Notes: a model not told the origin generated them from the sequence alone. A stretch of 64,000 nucleotides of DNA from Streptomyces sp. NBC_01214 (GCF_026340975.1 NZ_JAPEOS010000001.1:2316501-2380500), one strand, 5' to 3'; numbered from the stretch's first letter, positions 16,336 to 25,048 are shown. Made by a program: numbers and translations.

Positions 16336-17061
16336 ATGACCACACGTGCCCGTTCCTTCGACGCAGCGGCCGCTTCGTACGCGGCCCACCGCCCCAGCTA
16401 CCCCCCGGCCCTCTTCGACGCCGTCGAGTCCCTCACCGGGCGGCCGCTCGCCGGGGCCCGGGTGGCCGACGTAGGAGCCGGGACCGGAATCGCCACCGCG
16501 CTCCTGCACGAGCGCGGGGCCGAGGTCCTCGCCGTGGAGCCCGGGGACGGAATGGCCGCCGAGTTCCGCCGCACGTACCCCGGGATCCCGATCGTGCGCG
16601 GCGACGGGGACCGGCTGCCGCTGGCCACCGGCTCCCTCGACCTGATCACCTACGCCCAGGCCTGGCACTGGACCGACCCGGCCCGCTCCGTGCCCGAGGC
16701 CCGCCGGGTGCTGCGGCCCGGCGGCGCGCTCGCGATCTGGTGGAACGACGCGGACGCCACCGTCCCGTGGATCGCCGAACAGGAGGAGCGGCTCCGGGTC
16801 TTCTTCGAGGCCAAGGGGGAGACCCACCGCACCCTGCCCGAAGGGCTCGGCGAGTTCACCGGCCGGTCGGTGACGTGGACCCGGCGCATCACGCTGGACG
16901 ACCACCTCGCCAACCTAGCCAGCCACTCCGCCTTCCTGGTCCTCGGCGAGGAACGCACCCGCGCGTACTTCGCGCAGGAGCGGGAACTGCTGGCCCCGCT
17001 CTTCCCGGACGGCACCGTCGAGGAGCAGTACGTCGTGAACCTCAGCGTCGCGGTGGTGTGA
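16336..17061 (+). CDS. Class I SAM-dependent methyltransferase
   Basis: Protein of 241 residues: SAM motif I VADVGAGTGIATA, acidic loop EPGDGMAAEF, GDGDRLPLATGSLDLI and YAQAWHW, then RRVLRPGGALAIWW. Closest to UbiE/Methyltransf_11-like enzymes of unknown substrate. ATG 16336. It converges on the fadE32-like gene with a 20-base overlap of 3' ends. Confidence 0.88.
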   Translation: MTTRARSFDAAAASYAAHRPSYPPALFDAVESLTGRPLAGARVADVGAGTGIATALLHERGAEVLAVEPGDGMAAEFRRTYPGIPIVRGDGDRLPLATGSLDLITYAQAWHWTDPARSVPEARRVLRPGGALAIWWNDADATVPWIAEQEERLRVFFEAKGETHRTLPEGLGEFTGRSVTWTRRITLDDHLANLASHSAFLVLGEERTRAYFAQERELLAPLFPDGTVEEQYVVNLSVAVV

Positions 17062-18046
17062 GGGACCGCAGGACCTCGGCCCGGCAGGCCGACGGCGTTC
17101 CCCAGGCGTCCCGCAGCGGTCGGGCCTTGCGCAGCCACAGGGACAGGTCCAACTCCTCGGTGTAGCCCACCGCACCGTGGAGCTGGAGCGCCGTCATGGC
17201 CGCCCGGTAGGACGCCTCGCCGGCCGCCAGTTTCGCCGCCGCCACCTCGCCCGGGCCCGGCGACAGCGCCGCCGCCCACACCAGCGGGCGGGCGAACTCC
17301 AGGTCGAGCAGGGTGTCCGCCAGCCGGTGCTTCACCGCCTGGAAGCCGCCGATCGGCGTCCCGAACTGCGTGCGCTGCTTCGCGTACTCCACCGTCCTGG
17401 CCAGCAGCGCCTCGCCGACGCCCAGGCACTGGGCGGCCGTCAGCAGCCGGGCCCAGCGGCCGGCCGCCTCGGCCGCCCGGGCCACCGCCGGGCCCGCCGC
17501 CAGCAGTTCGCCCCCGTCATCCCCGCCGGCCGGCGGGAGGGACAACCGGCGCGCGGGGTCCGTCGACCGGACCGGTTCGTGCGGACCGCCCCGCAATCGC
17601 AGTTCGCCCGCCCGCGACACCGTGAAGCAGTACGTCGCCGCGTCCGCGTCCAGCGCGTACGGGCTCCCGTCCGGCAGGGTCAGCGTGGCCGAGGCCTCGC
17701 CCTGCGCCAGCCCCGGCAGGAACCGCTTGGCGAGCGCCTCGTCCGCCAGTTCCGCCAGCAGCACCGACACCGCGGCGCTCTCCACCACCGGCCCCGGCAC
17801 CCCGGCCCGGCCCAGCTCCACGAAGCCGAGCGACAGCTCCAGCGGGAGCAGGCCCGCCCCCTCGTACGCCTCCGGGACGGCCAGCGCGAACAGGCCCGTC
17901 CCCGCGAGCCGGGACCACAGGGCCCGCCCGGGGGCGGCGTCGCCGTCCGCCCAGGCCCGTACCGCCGCCGGGACCCGTGCCGAGCCCAGCAGGGAGCGCA
18001 GCGTACGGGCGAAGTCCGACTGCTCGTCGGTCAGCAGGAAGCGCAT
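17042..18046 (-). CDS. fadE32: Acyl-CoA dehydrogenase, FadE32-like subunit
   Basis: Protein of 334 residues, short for an acyl-CoA dehydrogenase. It has MRFLLTDEQSDFARTLRSLL, a middle domain with reduced FAD motifs, YAKQRTQFGTPIGGFQAVKH and LQLHGAVGYTEELDLSLWLR. In mycobacteria FadE32 (about 320 residues) pairs with FadE31 to form a heterotetramer that dehydrogenates a side-chain CoA ester of late steroid catabolism. The start ATG overlaps the stop of the larger FadE gene upstream, fitting a heteromeric pair. Assignment to FadE32 rather than FadE33 is by context. Confidence 0.82.
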   Translation of the reverse strand: MRFLLTDEQSDFARTLRSLLGSARVPAAVRAWADGDAAPGRALWSRLAGTGLFALAVPEAYEGAGLLPLELSLGFVELGRAGVPGPVVESAAVSVLLAELADEALAKRFLPGLAQGEASATLTLPDGSPYALDADAATYCFTVSRAGELRLRGGPHEPVRSTDPARRLSLPPAGGDDGGELLAAGPAVARAAEAAGRWARLLTAAQCLGVGEALLARTVEYAKQRTQFGTPIGGFQAVKHRLADTLLDLEFARPLVWAAALSPGPGEVAAAKLAAGEASYRAAMTALQLHGAVGYTEELDLSLWLRKARPLRDAWGTPSACRAEVLRSLTPPRR

Positions 18047-19191
18047 CAGCGGCGGCCCTTCGGCAGGCCGAGCAGCCGCTCGGCGATGATGTCGCGCTGG
18101 ATCTCGTTCGTCCCTGCGTAGATCGGCCCGGCCAGCGAGAAGACCCACGGCTCGGCCCACTCGCCCTCCGCGAGCTCCGCGTCCGCGCCCAGCAGGTCCA
18201 GCGCCGTCTCGTGCAGGGCGATGTCGTACTGCGACCAGAACACCTTGTTCAGGCTGGACTCGGCGCCGATCGCGGCGCCCGCCGCGAAGCGGGAGGCGTT
18301 CGCCCAGGTGAACAGCTCGTACGCGCGCGCCCCCACCACCGCGTCCGCCACCCGGTCGCGCAGCGCGGTGTCGGACGGATCCCCGTGCCCGCGCCACAGC
18401 CCGACCAGCCGGTTGGCCGCGGCCAGGAAACGGCCCGGGGAGCGCAGGGTCAGCCCGCGCTCGTTGCCGGTCGTCGACATGGCGATCCGCCAGCCCTGCC
18501 CCGGCTCCCCGATCACGTCCTCGTCCGGTACGAACACCTGGTCCAGGAAGAGCTCCGCGAAGGCGGGCTTCCCGTCGAGCCGGCCGATGGGCCGCACCGT
18601 CACCCCCGGCGCCCGCAGGTCGAACATCAGGTACGTCAGCCCCTGGTGGGGTTTGGGGGCGTCCGGGTCGGTGCGGAAGATCCCGAAGGCGCGGTCTGCG
18701 AAGGCCGCCCGCGAGGACCAGGTCTTCTGCCCCGTCAGCAGCCAGCCGCCCTCCGCGCGGACCGCCCGCGACGTCAGCGACGCCAGGTCGGACCCCGACT
18801 CGGGCTCCGACCAGGCCTGCGCCCAGATCACCTCGCCGCTCGCCATCGACGGCAGCACCCGCGCCCGCTGCTGCGCGTCCGCGTGGTCGAAGAGGGTGGG
18901 GGCGAGGAGGTTGATGCCGTTCTGCGAGACCCGGCCGGGAGCGCCCGCGGCCCAGTACTCCTCCTCGAAGACCAGCCACTTGACGATGTCCACGCCCCGG
19001 CCCCCGTACTCCTCGGGCCACGAGACCACCGACCAGCGGTCCGCGTGCAGCACCGCCTCCCACTCCCGGTGCGCCGCGAAGCCCTCTGCCGTCTCCAGGG
19101 AGGGCAGGGGCCGGGCCGGGACGTGGGCGCGGAGCCAGGTGCGGGCCTCGGCCCGGAAGGACTCCACGTCCGCCGTGTGCGCGAGTTCCAT
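18046..19191 (-). CDS. fadE31: Acyl-CoA dehydrogenase, FadE31-like subunit
   Basis: Protein of 381 residues: helical N-domain (ARTWLRAHVPARP, EYGGRGVDIVKWLVFEEEY), FAD/substrate beta domain (IWAQAWSEPESGSDLASLTS, WLLTGQKTWSSRAAFADRAF) and C-domain ending IYAGTNEIQRDIIAERLLGL. The usual catalytic Glu of the YEGT motif is Ala here (YAGT), as in heteromeric steroid FadE subunits, whose base sits elsewhere. Coupled by ATGA overlaps to the crotonase before it and the short FadE after it. Confidence 0.85.
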   Translation of the reverse strand: MELAHTADVESFRAEARTWLRAHVPARPLPSLETAEGFAAHREWEAVLHADRWSVVSWPEEYGGRGVDIVKWLVFEEEYWAAGAPGRVSQNGINLLAPTLFDHADAQQRARVLPSMASGEVIWAQAWSEPESGSDLASLTSRAVRAEGGWLLTGQKTWSSRAAFADRAFGIFRTDPDAPKPHQGLTYLMFDLRAPGVTVRPIGRLDGKPAFAELFLDQVFVPDEDVIGEPGQGWRIAMSTTGNERGLTLRSPGRFLAAANRLVGLWRGHGDPSDTALRDRVADAVVGARAYELFTWANASRFAAGAAIGAESSLNKVFWSQYDIALHETALDLLGADAELAEGEWAEPWVFSLAGPIYAGTNEIQRDIIAERLLGLPKGRR

Positions 19192-20087
19192 CAGGTGTTC
19201 GCCTCCTTCAGGGCGGCCATGTTCACGCCGCCGAGCGAGTCCGCCGCCGTCTCCGCGTTGTGCGCGTGGGCGAGGTGGTGCAGGCCGAACACCGAGTCCA
19301 TGCCGGTGTGCAGGCCCTGGAGGTCCTCGGCCTGGTTGACGGCCCGCTTGGTCAGCGCCAGTCCGAAGGCGGGCATCCCGGCGATCCGCAGCGCCAGCCG
19401 CTCGGTCTCGGCGCCCAGCTCAGCCGCTTCCACGACCCGGTTGACCATGCCGACCTCGTACGCGCGCCGGGCGGGCATCCGGTCGCCGGTGTAGAGGAAC
19501 TCCTTCGCGATCCGCGGCGGCATCGCCCACGGGTGCGCGAAGTACTCGACCCCGGGGATGCCCATCCGTACGACCGGGTCCGCGAAGAAGGCGTCCTCGC
19601 TCGCCACGATCAGGTCGCAGACCCAGGCCAGCATCAGCCCGCCCGCCACGCAGGCCCCGTGCACCGAGGCGATCACCGGCTTCGGCAGCTCCCGCCAGCG
19701 CCGGCACATCCCCAGGTACACCTCCGACTCGCGCGCGAAGCGGGACTCGGCGCCCGGCCGCCCGGTGTGGTCCCACCACAGACCGGCCCGCCGCTCGAAG
19801 GGCAGGTGGGCGTCGCGCCCGGGGGTGCCGATGTCGTGGCCGGCGGAGAAGTGCTCGCCGGCCCCGGCGAGGACGACCACCCGCACCTCGGGGTCCTCGG
19901 CGGCCCGGTAGAAGGCGTCGTCCAGCGCGTACGTCATCGCGCTGTTCTGCGCGTTGCGGTAGCGGGGGCGGTTCATGGTCACGTACGCGACCGGGCCGCG
20001 GCGCTCGTACAGCACGGGTGCGTCGTCGGGATCGTCGGGCGAGCCGTCGTCGGGCGAGCCGTCGTCGGGCCTGCGGTCGTCGGGCAT
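19191..20087 (-). CDS. Enoyl-CoA hydratase/isomerase family protein
   Basis: Protein of 298 residues, crotonase fold: RPRYRNAQNSAM, the oxyanion-hole strand GEHFSAGHDIG, HGACVAGGLMLAWVCDLIVA and IPGVEYFAHPWAM. The N-terminus is a repetitive acidic PDDGS stretch coded by 15-bp repeats. I choose ATG 20087 (AAGGA about 10 bases upstream) over GTG 20105. First gene of a minus-strand operon with two FadE subunits, divergent from fadE30 across the KstR2-type operator. Likely hydrates or isomerises a CoA ester of steroid ring C/D breakdown. Confidence 0.83.
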   Translation of the reverse strand: MPDDRRPDDGSPDDGSPDDPDDAPVLYERRGPVAYVTMNRPRYRNAQNSAMTYALDDAFYRAAEDPEVRVVVLAGAGEHFSAGHDIGTPGRDAHLPFERRAGLWWDHTGRPGAESRFARESEVYLGMCRRWRELPKPVIASVHGACVAGGLMLAWVCDLIVASEDAFFADPVVRMGIPGVEYFAHPWAMPPRIAKEFLYTGDRMPARRAYEVGMVNRVVEAAELGAETERLALRIAGMPAFGLALTKRAVNQAEDLQGLHTGMDSVFGLHHLAHAHNAETAADSLGGVNMAALKEANT

Positions 20088-20117
20088 GCGGCGTCCATCC
20101 TTCACGAGCGAAGCTTC

Positions 20118-20137
20118 CCTAACAAGTGTTTGGTAGG
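20118..20137. promoter_or_regulatory. KstR2-type operator, site 1
   Basis: CCTAACAAGTGTTTGGTAGG lies between the crotonase-fadE31-fadE32 operon and fadE30. Its core AACAAGTGTTTGGT fits the mycobacterial KstR2 box AnCAAGnnCTTGnT at all but one position. A nearly identical sequence (opposite orientation) is at 31541-31559 in front of echA20. Two matches in the two divergent promoters of the same pathway make this a convincing operator for the TetR gene at 22105. Confidence 0.78.
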
Positions 20138-20150
20138 TTAACGTACGGCC

Positions 20151-21299
20151 ATGAGCAGCGTCGAGGAGTTCCGCACCGAGGTCCGGGGGTGGCTACGGGC
20201 CCACCTCACCGGCGAGTTCGCCGACCTCAAGGGCCGCGGCGGCCCCGGCCGGGAGCACGAGGCCTTCGCGGAACGCCTCGCCTGGGAGCGCCACACGGCG
20301 GCCCACGGCTGGACCTGCCTCGGCTGGCCCGTTGAGCACGGCGGCCGCGGCGCGTCCGCCGCCGAGCAGATCGCCTTCCACGAGGAGTACGCCCTCGCCG
20401 GCGCCCCCGCCCACGTGGGCCACATCGGCGAACAGCTCCTCGGACCGACCCTCATCGACCACGGCACCGAGGCGCAGAAGCGCCGCTTCCTGCCGCCCAT
20501 CCGGGCCGTGGAGGAGCTGTGGTGCCAGGGCTACAGCGAACCCGGAGCCGGCTCCGACCTCGCCGCCGTCCGCACCCGCGCCACCCTCCGGGACGGGCAG
20601 TGGACCGTCGACGGCCAGAAGACCTGGACCTCGCTCGCCCGCGCCGCCCAGTGGTGCTTCGTCCTCGCCCGCACCGAACCCGGCTCGCGCCGCCACGCCG
20701 GCCTCTCCTACCTCCTGGTCCCCATGGACCAGCCCGGGGTCGAGGTCCGCCCGATCGTGCAGCTCACCGGCACCTCCGAGTTCAACGAGGTCTTCTTCGA
20801 CGGCGCCCGCACCGACGCCGCCCACGTCGTCGGCGCCCCCGGCGACGGCTGGCGCATCGCCATGGCCACCCTCGGCTACGAGCGCGGCGTCTCCACCCTC
20901 GGCCGGCAGGTCGGCTTCCGCCGCGAGCTCGAAGCCCTCGTCGCCCTCGCCCGCACCAACGGCGCCCTCGCCGACCCACTGATCCGCGACCGCCTCGTCC
21001 AGGCCTGGATCGGCCTGGAGACCATGCGCGCCACCGCCCTGAACCCCGCCACCGCGCCCTCCACCGCCGAGCTGTACTGGTCCCGCTGGCACCGCGACCT
21101 CGGCGAACTCGCCATGGACGTCTGCGCCGCCCCCTCGCTCCTCGCCGACGGCGCGCACGGGGACCCGTACGAACTCGACGACTGGCAGCGGCTCTTCCTC
21201 TTCTCCCGCGCCGACACCCTCTACGCGGGCTCGGACGAGATCCAGCACACCCTCATCGCCGAGCGGATCCTCGGCCTTCCCAAGGAGGTACGGGCGTGA
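20151..21299 (+). CDS. fadE30: Acyl-CoA dehydrogenase FadE30-like
   Basis: Protein of 382 residues: EEFRTEVRGWLRAHL, PVEHGGRGASAAEQIAFHEE, LWCQGYSEPGAGSDLAAVRT, VDGQKTWTSLARAAQW, C-terminus LYAGSDEIQHTLIAERILGL with Ala where MCAD has the catalytic Glu. FadE30 dehydrogenates the HIP-CoA propionyl side chain. Support for this assignment is the gene order fadE30-ipdF-kstR2-fadA6, matching mycobacterial Rv3560c, Rv3559c, Rv3557c and Rv3556c. ATG 20151 is 13 bases after the operator, so repression would block its promoter directly. Confidence 0.85.
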   Translation: MSSVEEFRTEVRGWLRAHLTGEFADLKGRGGPGREHEAFAERLAWERHTAAHGWTCLGWPVEHGGRGASAAEQIAFHEEYALAGAPAHVGHIGEQLLGPTLIDHGTEAQKRRFLPPIRAVEELWCQGYSEPGAGSDLAAVRTRATLRDGQWTVDGQKTWTSLARAAQWCFVLARTEPGSRRHAGLSYLLVPMDQPGVEVRPIVQLTGTSEFNEVFFDGARTDAAHVVGAPGDGWRIAMATLGYERGVSTLGRQVGFRRELEALVALARTNGALADPLIRDRLVQAWIGLETMRATALNPATAPSTAELYWSRWHRDLGELAMDVCAAPSLLADGAHGDPYELDDWQRLFLFSRADTLYAGSDEIQHTLIAERILGLPKEVRA

Positions 21300-22078
21300 C
21301 CACCCCCGACTACGTCGCCGGGCACGGACTGTTGAAGGACCGCACCGCCGTCGTCACCGCCGCCGCCGGGGCAGGGATCGGCGGCGCCACCGCCCGCCGC
21401 CTCCTGGAGGAGGGCGCCCGCATCGTCATCGGCGACGCCCACGCCCGCCGCCTGAAGGAGACCGAGGAGGCGCTCGCCGCCGAGTTCGGCGCGGACCGCA
21501 TCACCTCCCTGCCCTGCGACGTCACCGACGAGGACCAGGTCCGGGCCCTCTTCGACCTCGCCGAGCACACCCACGGCCGCCTCGACGTCGTCGTCAACAA
21601 CGCCGGCCTCGGCGGCACCGCCGCCCTCGTCGACATGACCGACACCCAGTGGTCCCGCGTCCTCGACGTCACCCTGAACGGAACCTTCCGCTGCACCCGC
21701 GCCGCCCTGCGCGCACTCAAGGCCTCGGGCGGCGGCGGAGTGATCGTCAACAACGCCTCCGTCATCGGCTGGCGCGCCCAGACCGGCCAGGCCCACTACG
21801 CCGCCGCCAAGGCCGGGGTGATGGCCCTGACCCGCTGCGCGGCCCTGGAGGCCGCGGAGTTCGGCGTACGCGTCAACGCGGTCGCCCCGAGCCTGGCCAT
21901 GCACCCGCACCTGGTGAAGGTCACCAGCGAGGAGCTCCTGGCCGAACTCACCGCCCGCGAGGCCTTCGGCCGGTACGCCGAACCCTGGGAGGTCGCCAAC
22001 GTCATCGTCTTCCTGGCCAGCGCCTACTCGTCGTACATGACCGGCGAAACGGTGTCCGTCAGCAGCCAGCACGCCTAG
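21296..22078 (+). CDS. ipdF: Short-chain dehydrogenase IpdF-like
   Basis: Protein of 260 residues, SDR: TAAAGAGIGGATA cofactor motif, VNNAGLGGTAALVDMT, catalytic Ser in NNASVIGWRAQTGQAHYAAAK with Tyr and Lys, and YMTGETVSVSSQHA at the end. IpdF oxidises the 5-hydroxyl of the HIP-derived CoA ester. GTG 21296 overlaps the fadE30 stop. Identification rests on synteny with the KstR2 regulon and the overall SDR match. Confidence 0.82.
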   Translation: MTTPDYVAGHGLLKDRTAVVTAAAGAGIGGATARRLLEEGARIVIGDAHARRLKETEEALAAEFGADRITSLPCDVTDEDQVRALFDLAEHTHGRLDVVVNNAGLGGTAALVDMTDTQWSRVLDVTLNGTFRCTRAALRALKASGGGGVIVNNASVIGWRAQTGQAHYAAAKAGVMALTRCAALEAAEFGVRVNAVAPSLAMHPHLVKVTSEELLAELTAREAFGRYAEPWEVANVIVFLASAYSSYMTGETVSVSSQHA

Positions 22079-22104
22079 GGGGTGTCTTGGCCGAGAATGG
22101 ACGC

Positions 22105-22743
22105 GTGCCAACGAACAAGCCGACAGTGCCGACGACCAAGAAGAAGCCGCAGGTGACGGCCTCCCCCGAGCGGCGTCGCGAACTCCTCGACACCGCCGCC
22201 GAGGTCTTCGCCGCGCAGGGCTACAACGCCACCACCGTCCGCAAGATCGCCGACGCCGCCGGCATGCTCGCCGGCAGCCTCTACTACCACTTCGATTCCA
22301 AGGAATCGATGCTCGACGAGATCCTCTCGGCCTTCCTGACCGAACTGTGGGACGGCTACGACACCGTCCTCGCCGCAGGTCTCGACCCCAGGCAGACCAT
22401 CGAGGCCCTCGTCACCGAGTCCTTCCGGGAGATCGACCGGCACCGCGCCGCCGTCGCCATCTACCAGAAGGAATCCCGCACCCTCTCCGCACAGCCCCGC
22501 TTCCACTACCTGTCCGACTCGCAGCAGAAGTTCGAGAAGGCCTGGCTCGGGACCCTGGAGCGCGGGGTCGCGGCCAAGGTCTTCCGCGCCGACCTCGACA
22601 TCCGCCTCACCTACCGCTTCGTGCGCGACACGGTGTGGGTGGCGGCCTCCTGGTACCGGCCGGGCGGACAGCACAGCCCCGAGGAGATCGCCCGCCAGTA
22701 CCTGTCGATGGTGCTGGACGGGATCGCACTGCGCCCCACCTGA
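22105..22743 (+). CDS. kstR2: TetR-family regulator, KstR2-like
   Basis: Protein of 212 residues. After a basic Lys/Thr-rich leader comes a TetR HTH (RRRELLDTAAEVFAAQGYNA, TVRKIADAAGMLAGSLYYHF) and a helical ligand domain with AVAIYQKESRTLSAQPRFHY. KstR2 is released from DNA by HIP-CoA in mycobacteria. The position between ipdF and fadA6 and two matching boxes (20118, 31541) support this role here. It lies downstream of fadE30-ipdF and so would be autoregulated as part of that operon. Confidence 0.82.
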   Translation: MPTNKPTVPTTKKKPQVTASPERRRELLDTAAEVFAAQGYNATTVRKIADAAGMLAGSLYYHFDSKESMLDEILSAFLTELWDGYDTVLAAGLDPRQTIEALVTESFREIDRHRAAVAIYQKESRTLSAQPRFHYLSDSQQKFEKAWLGTLERGVAAKVFRADLDIRLTYRFVRDTVWVAASWYRPGGQHSPEEIARQYLSMVLDGIALRPT

Positions 22744-22770
22744 CCCGACCCGACCGTCCGAGGAGACCCG

Positions 22771-23928
22771 ATGCCCGAGGCCTACATCGTCGATGCGGTA
22801 CGCACCCCCGTGGGGCGGCGGAACGGCGGCCTGTCCGCCGTCCACCCGGCCGACCTGGGCGCACACGTCCTGAAGGCACTGATCGAGCGGTCCGGGGTGG
22901 ACCCGGCCGCCGTGGAGGACGTGGTGTTCGGCTGCCTCGACACGGTGGGGCCGCAGGCCGGGGACATTGCCCGGACGGCCTGGCTGGCGGCCGGCCTGCC
23001 CGAGGAGGTGCCCGGGGTCACCGTCGACCGCCAGTGCGGGTCCTCGCAGCAGGCCGTGCACTTCGCGGCGCAGGGCGTCCTGTCGGGCACCCAGGACCTG
23101 GTGGTCGCGGGCGGCACCCAGAACATGTCGATGATCCCGATCGCCTTCGCCTCGCGGCAGGCGGCGGAGCCGCTCGGCCTCACCGAGGGGCCCTACGCGG
23201 GCTCGGCGGGCTGGCGGGCCCGGTACGGGGACGCCCCCGTGAACCAGTTCCACGGCGCCCAGCTGATCGCGCAGAAGTGGGGGATCACCCGGCAGGACAT
23301 GGAGGAGTTCGCCCTGCGTTCCCACCGGCGGGCGGTCCGGGCCATCGACGAGGGCCGCTTCGCGCGCGAGACGGTGGCGTACGGGGAGGTGCGCGTGGAC
23401 GAGGGCCCGCGCCGGGACACGACCCTGGAGAAGATGGCCACCCTGAAGCCGGTGGTCGAGGGCGGCACCATCACGGCGGCCGTCTCCTCCCAGGTCTCCG
23501 ACGGGGCGGCGGCCATGTTGATCGCCTCCGAGCGGGCGGTGCGGGAACACGGCCTGCGACCGCGCGCCCGCATCCACCACCTCTCGGTACGGGGCGAGGA
23601 CCCCATCCGCATGCTGTCCGCGCCGATCCCCGCCACGGCGTACGCACTGAAGAAGACCAGCATGTCGCTGGCCGACATCGACCTGGTGGAGATCAACGAG
23701 GCGTTCGCCCCGGTGGTGTTGGCCTGGCTGAAGGAGACCGGGGCCGACCCGGAGCGGGTCAACGTCAACGGCGGCGCGATCGCGCTCGGCCACCCGCTGG
23801 GGGCGACCGGGGTGAAGCTGATGACCACCCTCCTGCACGAACTGGAACGCACCGGCGGCCGCTTCGGCCTCCAAACCATGTGCGAGGGCGGCGGCCAGGC
23901 CAACGTGACGATCATCGAGCGGCTGTAG
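22771..23928 (+). CDS. fadA6: Acetyl-CoA C-acetyltransferase FadA6-like
   Basis: Protein of 385 residues, thiolase: nucleophile Cys89 in DRQCGSSQQAVHFA, base His in NVNGGAIALGHPLGATG, and CEGGGQANVTIIERL carrying a glycine-rich C-terminal motif in place of the usual second CxG cysteine. FadA6 performs the final thiolysis in late steroid-ring catabolism. Lies 27 bases after kstR2. The apparent lack of the C-terminal catalytic Cys (GGGQ here) is worth checking against known FadA6 proteins. Confidence 0.85.
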   Translation: MPEAYIVDAVRTPVGRRNGGLSAVHPADLGAHVLKALIERSGVDPAAVEDVVFGCLDTVGPQAGDIARTAWLAAGLPEEVPGVTVDRQCGSSQQAVHFAAQGVLSGTQDLVVAGGTQNMSMIPIAFASRQAAEPLGLTEGPYAGSAGWRARYGDAPVNQFHGAQLIAQKWGITRQDMEEFALRSHRRAVRAIDEGRFARETVAYGEVRVDEGPRRDTTLEKMATLKPVVEGGTITAAVSSQVSDGAAAMLIASERAVREHGLRPRARIHHLSVRGEDPIRMLSAPIPATAYALKKTSMSLADIDLVEINEAFAPVVLAWLKETGADPERVNVNGGAIALGHPLGATGVKLMTTLLHELERTGGRFGLQTMCEGGGQANVTIIERL

Positions 23929-23979
23929 GCCTCCCGGGCACGGCGCCGGTCCCCGCCCGGGTCCCGGCCCGGGGTGCGG

Positions 23980-24621
23980 TCACTCCGGGAGCAGGGCGAA
24001 GCCGAGGAGGACGGCCGCCTCGACGCGTACCGAGCCCGGGGTGAGGGCGCCGTCGTCTTCCGGATCCCCGCCCCTGCGGCGGCCGTGGCTGTAGCCGCCC
24101 ATCGACTCCGGGTCGACGTCCTCGATGTGGATGACCGGCCCCAGCCGCACCCCGCACGCCTGCGCGTACACCTCGGCCTTGCGCCGGGCGGCCGCCACCG
24201 CCCGACACCGGGCCTCGTCCCGCATGGCGGGCTTGTCCTCCACCTCGAACCGCACGGAGTCGACCCGGTTCGCACCGGCCGTGACCGCGTCCTCGATCAG
24301 GAGCTCCAACTGGGCCAGCGCCTCCGTCCGCACGGTGTACGTGGCCACGCAGCCGTAGCCGAGGAAGGTCTTGTCCGCGCCGTAGCCGTTGTACTGCGAG
24401 GTGAGCTGGAGCCGCGACCCGGACACGTCCGAGTCCGGTATGCCGTGCTCGCGCAGGACCTCCCGCAGCCGGGTGACCGCCGCGCCCGCCTCGGCGAAGG
24501 CCGCCTTCGGCGTCGGGGCGATGAGGTCGACCGCCAGGTCCACGTGGGCGAGACGGGGTTCGGCGGACACGCTGCCCGCGCCGAGCACACTGAGCCCCCA
24601 GGGCTCTTTGATCGCTGCCAT
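23980..24621 (-). CDS. SIMPL (DUF541) domain protein
   Basis: Protein of 213 residues with the DUF541 pattern: a beta-rich N-half (LSVLGAGSVSAEPRLAHVDL, SGSRLQLTSQYN) and AMRDEARCRAVAAARRKAEV in the C-half. No signal peptide visible. A second SIMPL gene is at 51402. ATG 24621 is preferred; upstream frame extension lacks homology. Function unknown. Confidence 0.82.
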   Translation of the reverse strand: MAAIKEPWGLSVLGAGSVSAEPRLAHVDLAVDLIAPTPKAAFAEAGAAVTRLREVLREHGIPDSDVSGSRLQLTSQYNGYGADKTFLGYGCVATYTVRTEALAQLELLIEDAVTAGANRVDSVRFEVEDKPAMRDEARCRAVAAARRKAEVYAQACGVRLGPVIHIEDVDPESMGGYSHGRRRGGDPEDDGALTPGSVRVEAAVLLGFALLPE

Positions 24622-25048
24622 CCCATGATCAAACCAGCCGGGGCGGGCAGCCGCCAGGTACTTCCGCCCCGTACCGGCCCGTGCGTACCGCCCGCCCGGT
24701 CCGACCCGTGCGGATGAATCTTTTTCGCCGAGGGCGGAGCCGGGCCGGTGGGCGGGGGCGGGCGTCCGGAAGGCCCGGGACCGGCCACGACCCAAGGGGG
24801 ACGGGGGTTCCGGCTCGCTGGCCGGCCCACCGGGCCGGTCGGTACACCGCAGGTCGGCGGGGTGGAGGGCGCAGGTCACACTCCTCGGCCCGGGACTCCC
24901 CGCAGCGAGGTGTGCTAGCTTAGAGCTCGTTGCAGTTGTGGTACCCATGAACTTTATGTGCGCCTGACGGGAATGTTCCTCAGGCGCTTTTATTGTTTTG
25001 CCGGAATCTCCGGATGGGGCCCTTTGCCGCCTATTCAGGAGATTTAAA
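24622..25048 (+). promoter_or_regulatory. Promoter and structured leader of the cold-shock gene
   Basis: No gene is seen in these 427 bases. The last 130 are A/T-rich for this genome. A hairpin (GCGCCTGA at 24960-24967, TCAGGCGC at 24980-24987) is followed by TTTTATTGTTTT, exactly like an intrinsic terminator but 61 bases upstream of the csp start. A second small stem, CCGGA/TCCGG, is at 25001-25013. This suggests attenuation or a temperature-sensitive leader. A TTGCAG-17-TTTATG promoter-like pair is at 24930-24958; the true start point is unclear. Confidence 0.6.
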
